Assembly: GCF_900115005.1 (NCBI RefSeq)
Contig: NZ_FOUY01000002.1
Location: 1-64,000 of the forward strand
Direction: 5' to 3'
DNA from: Pseudonocardia ammonioxydans
GTDB taxonomy: Bacteria; Actinomycetota; Actinomycetes; Mycobacteriales; Pseudonocardiaceae
DNA length: 64,000 bases
The notes under the pieces are model-generated. The model saw nothing but the letters and a program-made list of their open reading frames with translations, was not told the origin of the DNA and did no database searches. Every line of letters starts with the position of its first letter. Position 1 is the stretch's first letter. Shown one piece after another: positions 28,995 through 39,500 of this stretch. The translations under genes and the position numbers were made by a program.

Positions 28995-30193
28995 TCCGCG
29001 CTCCGCACCCGTGAGTGGAAATCGCGGCTGGAGCCACGGTTTCCACTCACGGGCGGCGAAGCCGCGAGGGCGGCCCGGTAGACGCGCAGCACCTCCTCGG
29101 CGACGACCGGCCAGTCGTAGCGGGCCGCCCGCTCCCGCCCGGCGGTGCGCAGCGCGGCACGGCGGCCGTCGTCGTCGAGCAGGTCGGCCAGGGCGGTCCC
29201 GAGCGCGGCGCTGTCACCGGGCGGGGTCAGCACGCCCGCGCCGTCGAGCACCGCGCGGAACGACTCGATGTCGCTGGCCAGCACCGGTGCGCCCGCGGCC
29301 ATCGCCTCGGTGAGCACCATGCCGAAGCTCTCCCCGCCGCGGTGCGGGGCGCAGTAGACGTCCATCGCGCGCAGTGCCGCGGCCTTCGTCGGCTCGTCGA
29401 CCGCGCCGAGCAGCTCGATCCGCCCGGCCAGCTCCGGCCCGGCCGCCCGGTGCAGGGCGTCGGCGTCCCCGCGCCCGACGACGAGCAGGCGCAGGCCCGG
29501 GCGCACCGCGACCAGCGGCCGCAGCGCGTCGAGCAGCACCCCCATGCCCTTGCGGGACTCGTCGAACCGGCCGACGAAACCGACCCGCCGGCCGGGTGCG
29601 CCCGCCCCGTCCGGCGGGTCCGGCGCCAGGCCGTCGACGAGCTCGTGCAGCGGCGGGCCCTGGGCGAACCGGGCCACGTCGACGCCGTTGGGGATCTCGG
29701 TCGCGTCCCCGCCCAGGTGCTCGACCTGCACCCGCCGCGCGGTGGCCGAGACCGCGATCCGCGCCGTCACCTTCTCCATCAGCGGGCGCAGTACCCCGCC
29801 GAACGCGGCCAACGCCCGCGACCGCTCGGTCGAGGTGTGGAACGTCGCGACGATCGGGCCGCGGGCGGCGAGCAGGGCGAGCACCGACACCGAGAACGTC
29901 GTGGGCTCGTGCAGGTGCAGCACGTCGAACTCGTGCTCGGCCAGCCAGCGGCGGGCACGGTGGTAGGACACCGGTCCGAACGTCACCCGGGCGACCGAGC
30001 CGTTGTAGGGCACGCCGAGCGAGCGCCCCACCGGCGTCACGAACTCGGGCGCCTCCCCCACCGCCGGGGCGAGGACGTCGACCCGGTGTCCCCGCGCCCG
30101 CAGCGCCGCGGCGAGGTCGAGGACGTGGTTCTGCACCCCGCCCGGCACGTCGAGCGAGTACGGGCACACCACCCCGACCCGCAGCGCCGTCAT
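28991..30193 (-). CDS. pimA: Phosphatidyl-myo-inositol mannosyltransferase
   Basis: 400 residues. GT4 fold: VGVVCPYSLDVPGGVQNHV at the N-terminus (donor-loop GGVQ), HLHEPTTFSVS, RVGFVGRFDESRKGM and the GT4 acidic motif HRGGESFGMVLTEAMAAG. PimA adds the first mannose from GDP-mannose to phosphatidylinositol at the inner membrane face. The ATG overlaps the acyltransferase stop. The last ~25 residues (from about AASPPVSGN) come from reading through the 55-bp double-hairpin element; mycobacterial PimA is about 20 residues shorter. Confidence 0.94.
   Translation of the reverse strand: MTALRVGVVCPYSLDVPGGVQNHVLDLAAALRARGHRVDVLAPAVGEAPEFVTPVGRSLGVPYNGSVARVTFGPVSYHRARRWLAEHEFDVLHLHEPTTFSVSVLALLAARGPIVATFHTSTERSRALAAFGGVLRPLMEKVTARIAVSATARRVQVEHLGGDATEIPNGVDVARFAQGPPLHELVDGLAPDPPDGAGAPGRRVGFVGRFDESRKGMGVLLDALRPLVAVRPGLRLLVVGRGDADALHRAAGPELAGRIELLGAVDEPTKAAALRAMDVYCAPHRGGESFGMVLTEAMAAGAPVLASDIESFRAVLDGAGVLTPPGDSAALGTALADLLDDDGRRAALRTAGRERAARYDWPVVAEEVLRVYRAALAASPPVSGNRGSSRDFHSRVRSAE
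29011..29065. repeat. 55-bp double-hairpin element, copy 2
   Basis: GTGAGTGGAAA (29011-29021) pairs with TTTCCACTCAC (29040-29050), with most inner bases also pairing. GCGGC-gaa-GCCGC (29053-29065) forms the second hairpin. Length, spacing and orientation match copy 1 at 22026-22080. It lies inside the pimA 3' end, within an operon, where a full terminator would be unexpected. Confidence 0.85.
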
Positions 30194-31122
30194 CCCGGCC
30201 CGCCCGGGATCGGCTGCAGCATGTGCCAGTCCTCGGGCCGGTGCGCGATGAGCTCGCCGAACGCGTCGGCCAGGGCCTGGGTGGCCTTGACCACCGCCGA
30301 CCCCGGCCCCGACACCGCCGCGGCGCCATCGACCGGGATCTCCGGGCCGACGTGCACCCCCCACGCCGCACCGGCGAACACCGGATACGCCGGGTGCAGC
30401 GCCGCGCCGGTCAGCCGGGCCAGCCGGGCCGGGCCGGCGGGGAGGCGGGCCGGGGCGCCGAGGAACCTCACGTCGACCCCGGTCCCGGACAGGTCCCGGT
30501 CGGCGATCAGGCAGACCACCCCGCCGGCACGCAGCCGCGCGGTCAGGGCCCGGTGCGCCGACCGCGGGTCGTCGGCCGGCACCACCTCGAACCCCAGCGA
30601 GCGCCGGTAGTCGAGGAACCGGCGGAACAGCGACTCCGGGCGCAGCCGCTGCACGACGGTCGTGATGGCCGGCTCCAGCCCGAGCCGGGCGAGCTCGCCG
30701 ACCATGTAGACCCCGGCGACGTCCCAGTTCCCCGCGTGCGGCAGGGCGTAGAGCACCCCCCGGCCGGCGCGCAGCGCCTCCAGCGACGCGTCGATGCCGT
30801 GCACGTGCGGGTGCATCGCCCGGTGCAGCGCGCCCGGCTCCAGCGAGGGCAGGGCGAACGCCTCCCGCCAGTAGCGCGCGTAGCTGCGCATACCCCGTCG
30901 TACCAGGTCGTCGAGCTCGGCGGGCGCCGCGTCCGGGCGGACCCGGGCGAGATTCGCGCGCAGCCGCTGCACCCCCGGCCCGCCGCGGCGGGTGGCGAGG
31001 TCGGCACCGGCGTCGAACACGCGGGCGACGACCGCCGGCGGCAGCTTCCCGACGACCGCCCAGCCCGCCGCGTAGCCGGCACCGGCCAGCGCCTCCCGGG
31101 CCCGCGTGGGACCGTCAGGCAC
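30190..31122 (-). CDS. PIM acyltransferase (PatA-like lysophospholipid acyltransferase)
   Basis: 310 residues. The catalytic HX4D motif is in LPHAGNWDVAG; downstream DRDLSGTGVDVRFLG and AAWGVHVGPEI fit the LpxL/HtrB-like acyltransferase family. In mycobacteria the gene between pgsA and pimA is PatA (Rv2611c), which acylates the mannose of PIM. The start overlaps pgsA by 8 bases and the stop overlaps the pimA start (ATGA), so the four-gene order pgsA-patA-pimA is conserved. Confidence 0.92.
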   Translation of the reverse strand: MPDGPTRAREALAGAGYAAGWAVVGKLPPAVVARVFDAGADLATRRGGPGVQRLRANLARVRPDAAPAELDDLVRRGMRSYARYWREAFALPSLEPGALHRAMHPHVHGIDASLEALRAGRGVLYALPHAGNWDVAGVYMVGELARLGLEPAITTVVQRLRPESLFRRFLDYRRSLGFEVVPADDPRSAHRALTARLRAGGVVCLIADRDLSGTGVDVRFLGAPARLPAGPARLARLTGAALHPAYPVFAGAAWGVHVGPEIPVDGAAAVSGPGSAVVKATQALADAFGELIAHRPEDWHMLQPIPGGPG

Positions 31123-31729
31123 GGGGCACCTCGCGCGAGCTCCGGCGTACCGCCAGGATCCGCTGGCCGAGGGTCACCACCGTCCCGATCGCCAGCACGA
31201 CCAGCGCGACGGTCAGCGCGTACGGCACGCCGAGCCCGGCCAGGAACGCGCCGAGCAGCCCCAGGACCAGCCGTTCGGCCCGCTCGACGAGGCCGCCCTC
31301 CGCGGCCAGCCCCACCGACTCGGCGCGCGCCTTCACATACGACACGATCTGCCCGCCGACCAGTGCGACCAGCGCGGCCGCCGCGGCGACCGGCTCGTCC
31401 CCACCGGTCAGGGCCCACCAGGCCAGCGCACCGAACAGGGCGCCGTCGACCATCCGGTCACAGGTGGAGTCGAGCACCGCCCCGAACGGGGTGCCGTGGC
31501 CGCGGGCGCGGGCCATCGCCCCGTCGAGCAGGTCGGTCAGCACGAACACCGTCACCAGGACCGAGCCGAGCACCAGCCGGCCGGTCGGCAGGAACACGAC
31601 CGAGCAGGCGAGGGCACCCACGGTGCCGAGCACCGTCATGGTGTCCGGGCCGATGCCGAGCGCGACCAGGCGCCGGCCCACCGGATCGGTGAGCCGGTTG
31701 ACGTGCCCGCGGGCGAACAGGTTGAGCAT
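31115..31729 (-). CDS. pgsA: Phosphatidylinositol phosphate synthase (CDP-alcohol phosphatidyltransferase)
   Basis: 204 residues with about six membrane helices. The CDP-alcohol transferase motif D-x2-DG-x2-AR-x8-G-x3-D-x3-D is complete in DLLDGAMARARGHGTPFG followed by AVLDSTCDR. It makes phosphatidylinositol phosphate from CDP-diacylglycerol and inositol phosphate, the first step of PIM synthesis. It lies 43 bases after the HIT gene. Confidence 0.93.
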   Translation of the reverse strand: MLNLFARGHVNRLTDPVGRRLVALGIGPDTMTVLGTVGALACSVVFLPTGRLVLGSVLVTVFVLTDLLDGAMARARGHGTPFGAVLDSTCDRMVDGALFGALAWWALTGGDEPVAAAAALVALVGGQIVSYVKARAESVGLAAEGGLVERAERLVLGLLGAFLAGLGVPYALTVALVVLAIGTVVTLGQRILAVRRSSREVPRA

Positions 31730-31772
31730 CGTGGGCGACGAACTCCCTCACGGGCAGGCGGTGGTGACCAGC

Positions 31773-32390
31773 CTAGTCGGGGTGGCGGGCTCCGCGCCGG
31801 GGCGGCTCCCACGCCTCCGCCAGCTGCGCACGGGTCTCGGCGAGCAGCTGCGGGATGACTTTCGTCTGCCCGACGACGGTGATGAAGTTCGCGTCGCCGC
31901 CCCACCGCGGGACGACGTGCTGGTGCAGGTGCTCGGCCAGCGACCCGCCCGCGACGCTGCCCAGGTTGAGCCCCACGTTGAACGCGTGCGGGGCCGCCAC
32001 CCGCTTCATGGTCACCACCGCCTGGCGGGTGAAGGCCATCAGCTCGGCCGCCTCGGAGTCGGTGAGCTCCTCGAGGTCCGCGACGTGCCGGTAGGGCAGC
32101 ACCATCAGGTGCCCCGGGTTGTACGGGTGCAGGTTCAGCAGGGCGTAGACCTCGTCACCGCGGGCGATGACCAGGTTCTCCGCGTCCGGGCCCACCTGGT
32201 CCCCGCCGTCGTACTCCCCGGGCTCCCCGCAGTCCCCGGGCTCCCCGACGATCTCACCGCGGCCGATCCGGCAGAACGGACAGCCGGTGTCGGAGGCGCC
32301 CTTGATGTAGGCCAGCCGGTGCGGGGTCCAGAGCCGGGCGAACCCGTCGGGTGTCCCGACCCCCTCCTGCGGGACCCACTGCTGCTCCAT
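31773..32390 (-). CDS. HIT-family nucleotide phosphorylase/hydrolase (Ap4A phosphorylase-like)
   Basis: 205 residues. HIT triad in HLHQHVVPRW, and a CPFCRIG zinc-type segment. The mycobacterial orthologue at this position (Rv2613c) is an Ap4A phosphorylase. An acidic Gly/Asp-rich insert (GEPGDCGEPGEYDGGD) after CPFC is longer than I expect. It starts 16 bases after thrS. Confidence 0.92.
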   Translation of the reverse strand: MEQQWVPQEGVGTPDGFARLWTPHRLAYIKGASDTGCPFCRIGRGEIVGEPGDCGEPGEYDGGDQVGPDAENLVIARGDEVYALLNLHPYNPGHLMVLPYRHVADLEELTDSEAAELMAFTRQAVVTMKRVAAPHAFNVGLNLGSVAGGSLAEHLHQHVVPRWGGDANFITVVGQTKVIPQLLAETRAQLAEAWEPPRRGARHPD

Positions 32391-32406
32391 GAGGCGATCC
32401 TAAGCC

Positions 32407-34464
32407 TCAGGCTGCAGGGAACGACTCCGCGTCCGGTGAGGTGTTCGTCCGCGATCCGACCCAGTCCGCGATCGCCGCCACCGCCTCGTCCACGGGCACG
32501 CCGTTGCGCTGCGAACCGTCGCGGAACCTGAAGCTCACGGCCCCCGCCTCGACGTCGCGACCGCCCGCGAGCAGCAGGAACGGGACCTTCTGCAGGGTGT
32601 GGGTCCGGATCTTCTTCTGCATCCGGTCGTCGCCGGCGTCGACCTCGACCCGGATCCCGCGGGCCCGCAGCCTCGCGGCGATGTCGCGGACGTAGGAGTC
32701 CTGGTCGTCGGTCACCGGGATCCCCACCACCTGCACGGGGGCGAGCCAGGCCGGGAAGGCGCCGGCGTAGTGCTCGGTGAGCACGCCGAAGAAGCGCTCG
32801 ATCGACCCGAACAGCGCGCGGTGGATCATCACCGGACGCTGCCGGGACCCGTCGGTCGCGGCGTACTCCAGCTCGAAGCGGTCCGGCAGCATCATGTCGA
32901 CCTGGATGGTCGACATCTGCCAGTACCGGCCGATCGCGTCGCGGGCCTGGACGGAGATCTTCGGCGCGTAGAACGCGGCACCACCCGGGTCGTCCCGGAG
33001 CTCGAGACCGAAGCTCTCCGCGGCGTCGCGCAGCGCCTGGGTGGCCTCCGCCCACGCCTCGTCGGAGCCGATCGACTTCTCCGGGTTGCGGGTGGACAGC
33101 TCCAGGTAGAAGTCGTCGAGACCGTAGTCGCGCAGCAGGTCGAGCACGAACTGCAGCAGCGAGCGGATCTCGTCCTGCATCTGCTCGCGGGTGCAGTAGA
33201 TGTGCGCGTCGTCCTGGGTGAACCCGCGGGCCCGGGTCAGTCCGTGCACCACACCGGACTTCTCGTAGCGGTAGACGGTGCCGAACTCGAACAGCCGCAG
33301 CGGCAGCTCCCGATAGGACCGCCCGCGCGACCGGAAGATCAGGTTGTGCATCGGGCAGTTCATCGGCTTGAGGTAGTAGTCGACGGCCTGCTTCTTCAGC
33401 TCACCGTCGGACCCGTACTCGGCGTCGAGCTGCATGGGCGGGTACATGCCCTCGGCGTACCAGTCGAGGTGCCCGGACAGCTCGAACAGCTGGCCCTTGG
33501 TCGCGTGCGGCGAGTAGACGAACTCGTAGCCCGCCTCGGCGTGCCGCTCGCGGGAGAGATCCTCCAGCTCCTTGCGGACGACACCGCCCTTCGGGTGGAA
33601 CACCGGCAGGCCGGAACCGATCTCGTCCGGGAAGCTGAACAGGTCCAGCTCGGAGCCCAGCCGGCGGTGGTCGCGGCGCTCGGCCTCGGCGATCCGCTCC
33701 AGGTAGGCGTCCTGCGCCTCCTGCGACTCCCAGGCGGTGCCGTAGATGCGCTGCAGCTGGGCGTTGGCCTGGTTGCCCCGCCAGTACGCGGCCGCCGAGC
33801 GGGTCAGGGTGAACGCCGGGATGAACTTGGTGGTCGGCAGGTGCGGGCCGCGACACAGGTCCGACCAGACGGTCTGCCCCGAGTGCGCGTGCACGTTGTC
33901 GTAGATGGTCAGCTCGCCGGAGGCGTCGACCTCCATGATCTCGCCGTCCGCGCCGCCGTCGCCGCCCTTGAGGTCGATCAGCTCGAGCTTGTACGGCTCG
34001 CCGGCCAGCTCGGTCCGCGCCTCGTCCTGGGACTCGAAACGGCGCCGGGAGAACCGCTGCCCCGACTTGACGATCTTCTTCATCGCCGACTCGATCTTCT
34101 TCAGATCCTCGGGGGTGAAGGGGGTGTCGACGTCGAAGTCGTAGTAGAAGCCGTCGGTGACCGGTGGGCCGATGCCGAGCTTCGCCTTGGGGAACAGCTG
34201 TTGGACGGCCTGCGCGAGGACGTGCGCGCAGGAGTGCCGGATGACGCTGCGACCCTCTTCGGTGTCGGCCGGGACGGGGACAACCTCGGTGTCGGACTCG
34301 GGGGCCCAGGCCAGGTCGTGCAGGCCGCCCTCGGTGTCGCGGACGACGACGATCGCCCCGGGGCCGCTGGTCGGCAGGCCGCCCTCCCGGACGCGCGCGC
34401 CGGCGGTCGTCCCGGCCGGCACCCGGATCGGGGCGGACGCGGGCGGGGCGGGCGGTGCGGACAC
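32407..34464 (-). CDS. thrS: Threonyl-tRNA synthetase
   Basis: 685 residues. N-terminal TGS-like region, editing domain motif [10 protein letters not shown] (HxxxH) with the later CRGPHLP, class II motif 2 ([20 protein letters not shown] split: [10 protein letters not shown] and [13 protein letters not shown]), and motif 3 [11 protein letters not shown]. The zinc ligand Cys is in LKPMNCPMH. The GTG at 34464 has GGAGG seven bases upstream; an in-frame GTG at 34488 lacks one. First gene of the operon running to pdxS. Confidence 0.96.
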   Translation of the reverse strand: MSAPPAPPASAPIRVPAGTTAGARVREGGLPTSGPGAIVVVRDTEGGLHDLAWAPESDTEVVPVPADTEEGRSVIRHSCAHVLAQAVQQLFPKAKLGIGPPVTDGFYYDFDVDTPFTPEDLKKIESAMKKIVKSGQRFSRRRFESQDEARTELAGEPYKLELIDLKGGDGGADGEIMEVDASGELTIYDNVHAHSGQTVWSDLCRGPHLPTTKFIPAFTLTRSAAAYWRGNQANAQLQRIYGTAWESQEAQDAYLERIAEAERRDHRRLGSELDLFSFPDEIGSGLPVFHPKGGVVRKELEDLSRERHAEAGYEFVYSPHATKGQLFELSGHLDWYAEGMYPPMQLDAEYGSDGELKKQAVDYYLKPMNCPMHNLIFRSRGRSYRELPLRLFEFGTVYRYEKSGVVHGLTRARGFTQDDAHIYCTREQMQDEIRSLLQFVLDLLRDYGLDDFYLELSTRNPEKSIGSDEAWAEATQALRDAAESFGLELRDDPGGAAFYAPKISVQARDAIGRYWQMSTIQVDMMLPDRFELEYAATDGSRQRPVMIHRALFGSIERFFGVLTEHYAGAFPAWLAPVQVVGIPVTDDQDSYVRDIAARLRARGIRVEVDAGDDRMQKKIRTHTLQKVPFLLLAGGRDVEAGAVSFRFRDGSQRNGVPVDEAVAAIADWVGSRTNTSPDAESFPAA

Positions 34465-34498
34465 GGTGGGGCCTCCAGGGCTGTTCACGAACGGTGTG

Positions 34499-34516
34499 GG
34501 CTCCGCCGGCGGAGCC
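34499..34516. promoter_or_regulatory. 18-bp perfect palindrome in the thrS leader
   Basis: GGCTCCGCCGGCGGAGCC has no loop and lies 35 bases before the thrS start. It may be a protein-binding dyad. It shows no T-box specifier loop or T-box sequence. Confidence 0.4.
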
Positions 34517-34598
34517 AGGGGTCGATGCTAGTAGGGCGCCCCGACAGGTTTCCCGCGGGCGGTCCGGGCCGCCATGGGGAAGATCCGCGACGCCGCGG

Positions 34599-35522
34599 GT
34601 GTTGCAGCCGGTCGTGGTCCCCCTCTCCGTGCTCGACCTCGTCCCCGTCGCCGACGGTTCGTCGGCCACCACCGCGCTGGAGCACAGCACGCGGCTCGTC
34701 CGGCGGGCCGAGGAGCTCGGCTTCACCCGCTACTGGGTGGCCGAGCACCACGCGATGCCGGGGATCGCGAGCTCCTCGCCGCCGGTGCTGATCGCGCACC
34801 TGGCCGGCGCGACCGAGCGCATCCGGGTCGGGTCGGGCGGGGTCATGTTGCCCAACCATCGCCCGCTCGTCGTCGCCGAGCAGTTCGGGACGCTCGAGGC
34901 ACTGCACCCGGACCGCATCGACCTGGGCATCGGCCGCGCACCGGGCACCGACCCGAAGACCGCTGCGGCGCTGCGCGGGATCTCCGCGGACCGGCTGCAG
35001 GCGCCGGACGACTTCCCCGACCAGCTCGTCGAGCTCGCGTCGTACTTCCGGGGGGACGCCGACGTGCTCGCCGTGCCCGCGAGGGGGAACGCGCCGTCGC
35101 TGTGGCTGCTCGGGTCCTCGGGCTACTCGGCGAAGGTGGCCGGGATGTTGGGTCTGCCGTTCTCGTTCGCGCACCACTTCTCGAGCCGGAACACGACGGC
35201 GGCGCTCGAGCTGTACCGGGAGCACTTCCGGCCGTCGTCGATGCTCTCCGAGCCGTACGCGATGATCGCGGCGAGCGTGTTCTGCGCGGACACCGACGAG
35301 GCCGCCCGCGACCTCGCCCTGCCGGCCGCGCTGCAGTTCCTGCACCTGCGCCTCGGCAACCCGCGCGAGCTGCCCGGGCCGGAGGAGGTCGCGGCGTTCG
35401 ACTGGACCGACACGGCCCGCGCGTTCGTCGAGGAACGCCAGGCCGACCAGATCATCGGATCGCCCGCGACCGTGCGGGCCGGCGTCGAGGAGCTGGTGCA
35501 CGTACCGGCGTCGACGAGCTGA
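34599..35522 (+). CDS. Luciferase-like flavin monooxygenase, 3' end frameshifted
   Basis: 307 residues as read. TIM-barrel LLM family (MsnO8-type): [51 protein letters not shown] and [12 protein letters not shown]. The family C-terminus normally continues as [11 protein letters not shown]...RLRSYELLAEA. Exactly that sequence is present in another frame from 35501 to 35620, so one base is missing near 35498-35501 and the natural gene would end at 35620. This is either a true frameshift or a sequencing error. GTG at 34599 is the likely start; TTG at 34602 is possible. Confidence 0.82.
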   Translation: MLQPVVVPLSVLDLVPVADGSSATTALEHSTRLVRRAEELGFTRYWVAEHHAMPGIASSSPPVLIAHLAGATERIRVGSGGVMLPNHRPLVVAEQFGTLEALHPDRIDLGIGRAPGTDPKTAAALRGISADRLQAPDDFPDQLVELASYFRGDADVLAVPARGNAPSLWLLGSSGYSAKVAGMLGLPFSFAHHFSSRNTTAALELYREHFRPSSMLSEPYAMIAASVFCADTDEAARDLALPAALQFLHLRLGNPRELPGPEEVAAFDWTDTARAFVEERQADQIIGSPATVRAGVEELVHVPASTS

Positions 35523-35662
35523 TGGTGACGACGGCGACCTACCGCGGCGAGGACCGGCTGCGGTCCTACGAGCTGCTGGCCGAGGCCGTCGGGCTGCCAC
35601 GGGCCGCTGCTGCCGCGTGACCGTCCGATCGTCCCGGGCCGACGACAGGGCATGATCGCGGC

Positions 35663-36040
35663 GTGCGCGATACGACGTCCGCCCGATTCCGGGCCGCCAT
35701 CGAGGCCGGCGACCTGGACGCCGCGGTGCTGCTGTGCACCGACGACGTCCGGTTCCGCTCGCCGGTCGTCCACCGCCCCTATGAGGGACGCGACGCGCTG
35801 CGGGCGATCCTCGGCGCGGTGTTCACGGTGTTCAGCGACTTCCGGTACGTCGCCGAGTTCTCCGGGGAGGCCGGCCACGTGCTCGAGTTCACCGCGCAGG
35901 TCGGCGACCGCGAGGTGCAGGGCATCGACCTGCTCCGGTTCGCCGACGACGGCCGGGTCCGCGAGCTGACGGTCATGGTCCGGCCGCTCTCGGCCGCCGA
36001 GGCGCTGCGGGACCGGATGGGTCCGCTGCTGGGCGGCTGA
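35663..36040 (+). CDS. NTF2-like (SnoaL-type) small protein
   Basis: 125 residues with the cone-shaped NTF2 pattern: helical start RFRAAIEAGDLDAAVLLCTDD, then VRFRSPVVHRPYEGRDALRAI and DLLRFADDGRVRELTVMVRP. The family includes isomerases, cyclases and ligand-binding proteins; no catalytic residue can be assigned. CATGAT at 35651-35656 lies six bases before the GTG, so the mRNA may be leaderless. Confidence 0.85.
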   Translation: MRDTTSARFRAAIEAGDLDAAVLLCTDDVRFRSPVVHRPYEGRDALRAILGAVFTVFSDFRYVAEFSGEAGHVLEFTAQVGDREVQGIDLLRFADDGRVRELTVMVRPLSAAEALRDRMGPLLGG

Positions 36041-36532
36041 CACCGGCCCCGGCGGCCAGCGCGACCCGGTGGACGGGCCGGCGCCGGGCGGTTCCCGAGG
36101 CCGCCGGCACCGCCGCGGAACGGCCACCACCGTCGCCGAGCGGTCACGCCGCGTACCCGTCCCGGCCCGGCCCGCGCCACCGGTCGTTCGGCGCCGGACA
36201 CCCGCCGGTCGGCCGCTGCCACCGGTGTCGCGTGCCGTCGCGGCACGCCCGCCCCTCGCGTCGTCGCACACAGCGGTCCGTTGCTCGACGGAACCACGCG
36301 CCCGCCACTGAGGGCCGTGTGGCGCAGGCACGATGGTGCGTACGGCGGACGCTCCCCGGCCGAACGGTCACGCGACGCCGCGCACGATGCGCTGACGTGC
36401 CGACATTCGAGTGACGTCGATCAGGTGGCCACATCGCAACCCGTCGGTAACTCGTTGGCCCGGCGAGCACACGCGTGCTCGCCCGAAGCAGACGCCGGTG
36501 CCCCGCCGGCCGGACCGTGAGAGGAGAGGCGG
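36041..36532. other. Intergenic stretch without a recognisable gene
   Basis: 492 bases between the NTF2-like gene and the penicillin-binding protein. The short open frames on both strands are Arg/Pro/Ala-rich without motifs and look like GC-rich noise. It must hold the promoter of the penicillin-binding protein gene; I cannot place it. The right half is somewhat less GC-rich. Confidence 0.6.
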
Positions 36533-39500
36533 TTGACCGCAGGCCCGCCCCCGCCCCCGCGGTCCCGGCGTCGTTCCTCCGGCGAGGACGGGAACGAGCC
36601 GTACGGATCCGGCCGCGCGCTGCGGACCGAGGAACGCCCCACCGGACGACACAGCAGCGACGAGGTCCCCCGCGACGACCCGGGCCGCGCCCCGCGGCAC
36701 GGTGCCCCGGCCCGCACCGGACGGCACGACGCCGGGGACCCCGCCCGGCACGGGTCCGAGGGCACGGCGGCCACGTCGTTCGCCGACGTCGTGCGCGCGT
36801 CGGGCCGCGACGCCGCGCGGGGCCCGGCCGCCGACGAACCGGATGCGGGCCCCTCCGGGCGGCGCAGTGCCCGCCGTGACCCGGCCGGAAACGGGGCCGC
36901 GGCCGGCGGTGCGCCCGGCGGGCACGGGCCGGTCGGCGGTGCACCCGCACCGCGTGGCGCTGCGCCCGGCAGGCCCGCACCGGTGCCGAACGGCCGGCGC
37001 CCTGCCCCGGACGGCCACCCCTCCGGAGACGTCCGCCGCCCCGGTCCGAGCGAGGGTGTCCCCCGGGGTCCGGCTCCGGACCGCCCCAGCCCGAACGGTC
37101 GCCCGCCCCACGGTGCGGGCCGGAACGCTCCTGCCCCGAACGGTGCGGCACCCATCGGTACCGGACCGAACAGCCCCGGTCCGAACAGTGCCGGCCCGAA
37201 CGGTGCCGGTTCGAACGGTGCCGGTCCGAACGGTGCGGGTCCCGACGGCGCGGGTCCGAACGGCTCCGGCCCGAACGCTCGGCGCCCCCACGGCCCGGGC
37301 CCGGACGCTCCCGCCCCGGACGCCGGCTCGAACGGCGGCCGGCGTCGCGGCGCGGGCCCGGACGCCCGCCCTCCCCGCGGTGCGAGCCCCGCCGACGACG
37401 GCACCCCCGCCCCCACCGGGGCGGACGGAACCACCGGCACGACCGGTACCACCAAGGTCGGCCTCCGGGTGCGGGGTGGCACCGTGCCCCGCAACCCCGG
37501 CACGCCCGGCACCCCGCCCCCGCCCGGCGGCGGTACCCCCAGCGGAGCGCGTCCGGGCGCGCCCACCGGCGCCCGGCCGGCCGCACCCGGCCCCGGCCCG
37601 CGACCGGTGACCGGCGAGACCCGGCGCACCCCCGCGGCCGGAGCGACGCCCGGAGCGACCGGGGCCACCGCCCCCGGCGGGCCCACCCCCGGCTCCGGTG
37701 AGCAGCGCCCCGCCGCACCCCGGCCCGCGGGCGCCACGACGCCGCCCCGGACCGCCGGTGCCCCCGGCCCGGCGAGCCCGGACGCCCCGGCACCGGCCCA
37801 CCCGGCGGGCACACCGGCACCGCCCCACCCGGCGGGCGCCGACCCGACCGGCGTGATCCCCACCGGTGCCGGAGCCCCCGCGCCGGGCCGGCGCCCGGAC
37901 GCGCCGCAGCCGGGACGCCGTCGCGCCCCCGAGGCCCCGGAGCCGGCCCGGGACGACGCCACCCGCGTCGTGCCCGCCGCACCGGAGGACGACGACGACC
38001 TCACCGCTTACACCGGAGCCGGGACCGGAGCCGGAGCCGCGACCACGGTCGCGCCGGCCGTCACGGACGTGGCCGACCGGCCGCGCCGCCGTCGCCGCGC
38101 CGAACCGGAGCGCCCGCTCGACCGGGTCGTCGCGCTGGTCGGCCCGGGTGTCGGCGCCGTGCGCAGCCGGCTCGGCATCCTCGACGCCGAGCAGAAGGCG
38201 GCGCTCACCCCGCAGGAGCGCCGCACCCGCCGCCGCAAGCAGATCCGCTACTCGCTGATCGGCACCGCGGCCTCGTTCGTACTGCTGCCGCTGCTGCTGT
38301 TCGGGATCGGCTGGCTGATCTTCCCGGTCCCGAACGAGGACGAGGCGGTGCAGAAGCAGATCGCGACCGTCTCGTTCGCCGACGGCGGTCAGCTGGCACG
38401 GCTGGTGCCCGAGCAGGGCAACCGGATCAAGGTCGGGATGGAGGCGATCCCGCCGCACGTGCGCGAGGCGGTGCTGGCCGCCGAGGACCGCTCGTTCTAC
38501 TCCAACCCCGGGTTCGACATCACCGGGATCCTGCGGGCCGCGTTCAACCAGGTGCTCGGCGGGGCCGGCGGCGGCTCGACGATCACCCAGCAGTACGTCA
38601 AGAACACCCTGGTCGGCAACGACGCGACGTACTGGCGCAAGTACAAGGAACTGATCGTCTCGCTGAAGGTCTCCGGGCAGAAGTCCAAGGACGAGATCCT
38701 CAACGGCTACCTGAACGCGATCTACTTCGGCCGCGGCGCCTACGGCATCGAGTCGGCCAGCCTGGCCTACTACGGCAAGCCCGCCGCGCAGATGACCCCG
38801 AGCGAGGGCGCTCTGCTCGCCGGGATCATCCAGTCGCCGTCGAACTGGGACCCGGCCAACTCCCCGGACAGCGCGCGGCAGCGGTGGAGCTTCGTGCTCG
38901 ACGGCATGGAGCAGCAGGGCTGGATCTCCGGCCCCGAGCGCGACGCCGCCGTCTTCCCGCAGACGCTGCCCCCGGAGAACACGTCGCGCTCGTCCTCGCT
39001 GACCGACGAGCGCGGCCACATCCTCAACGCCGTCCGCTCCGAGCTCGGCTCGCTGGGGATCTCCGAACAGGCCTTCGCCCAGGGCGGACTGCAGGTCACG
39101 ACGACGATCGACCCGCAGCGCCAGCAGCAGCTGACCGACGCCGTCAGCGCGGAGCTGCAGGACCAGCCCGAGGTGCTGCGCTCCGGCGCCGTCGCGATCG
39201 ACCCGCAGACCGGCGGCATCATCGGCTACTACGGCGGCGAGAACGGCGCGGGGCTCGACTACGCCACGGTGATGAAGCAGCCCGGATCGACGTTCAAGCC
39301 GTTCGCCGTGCTCGCCGGGCTGATGGAGGACCCGCCGGTCGGGCTGGGCACCGTCTTCGACGGCTCCGAGCGGCCGGGCCTGCGCAACGCCGAGGGCGCG
39401 AACTGCCCCCGCTGCGACCTCAAACAGGCGATGACGATCTCCAACAACGTCGTCTTCACCAAGCTGGCCGCGCAGATCGGGCCGCAGAAGGTCGCCGACG

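Noticed and set aside
34465..34598. Possible T-box leader before thrS
   Set aside because: No T-box sequence or specifier loop; only a loop-less 18-bp palindrome.
36069..36311. 80-codon plus-strand frame in the 492-base gap
   Set aside because: Almost only Arg, Pro, Ala and Ser; no ribosome binding site or promoter. Looks like composition noise.
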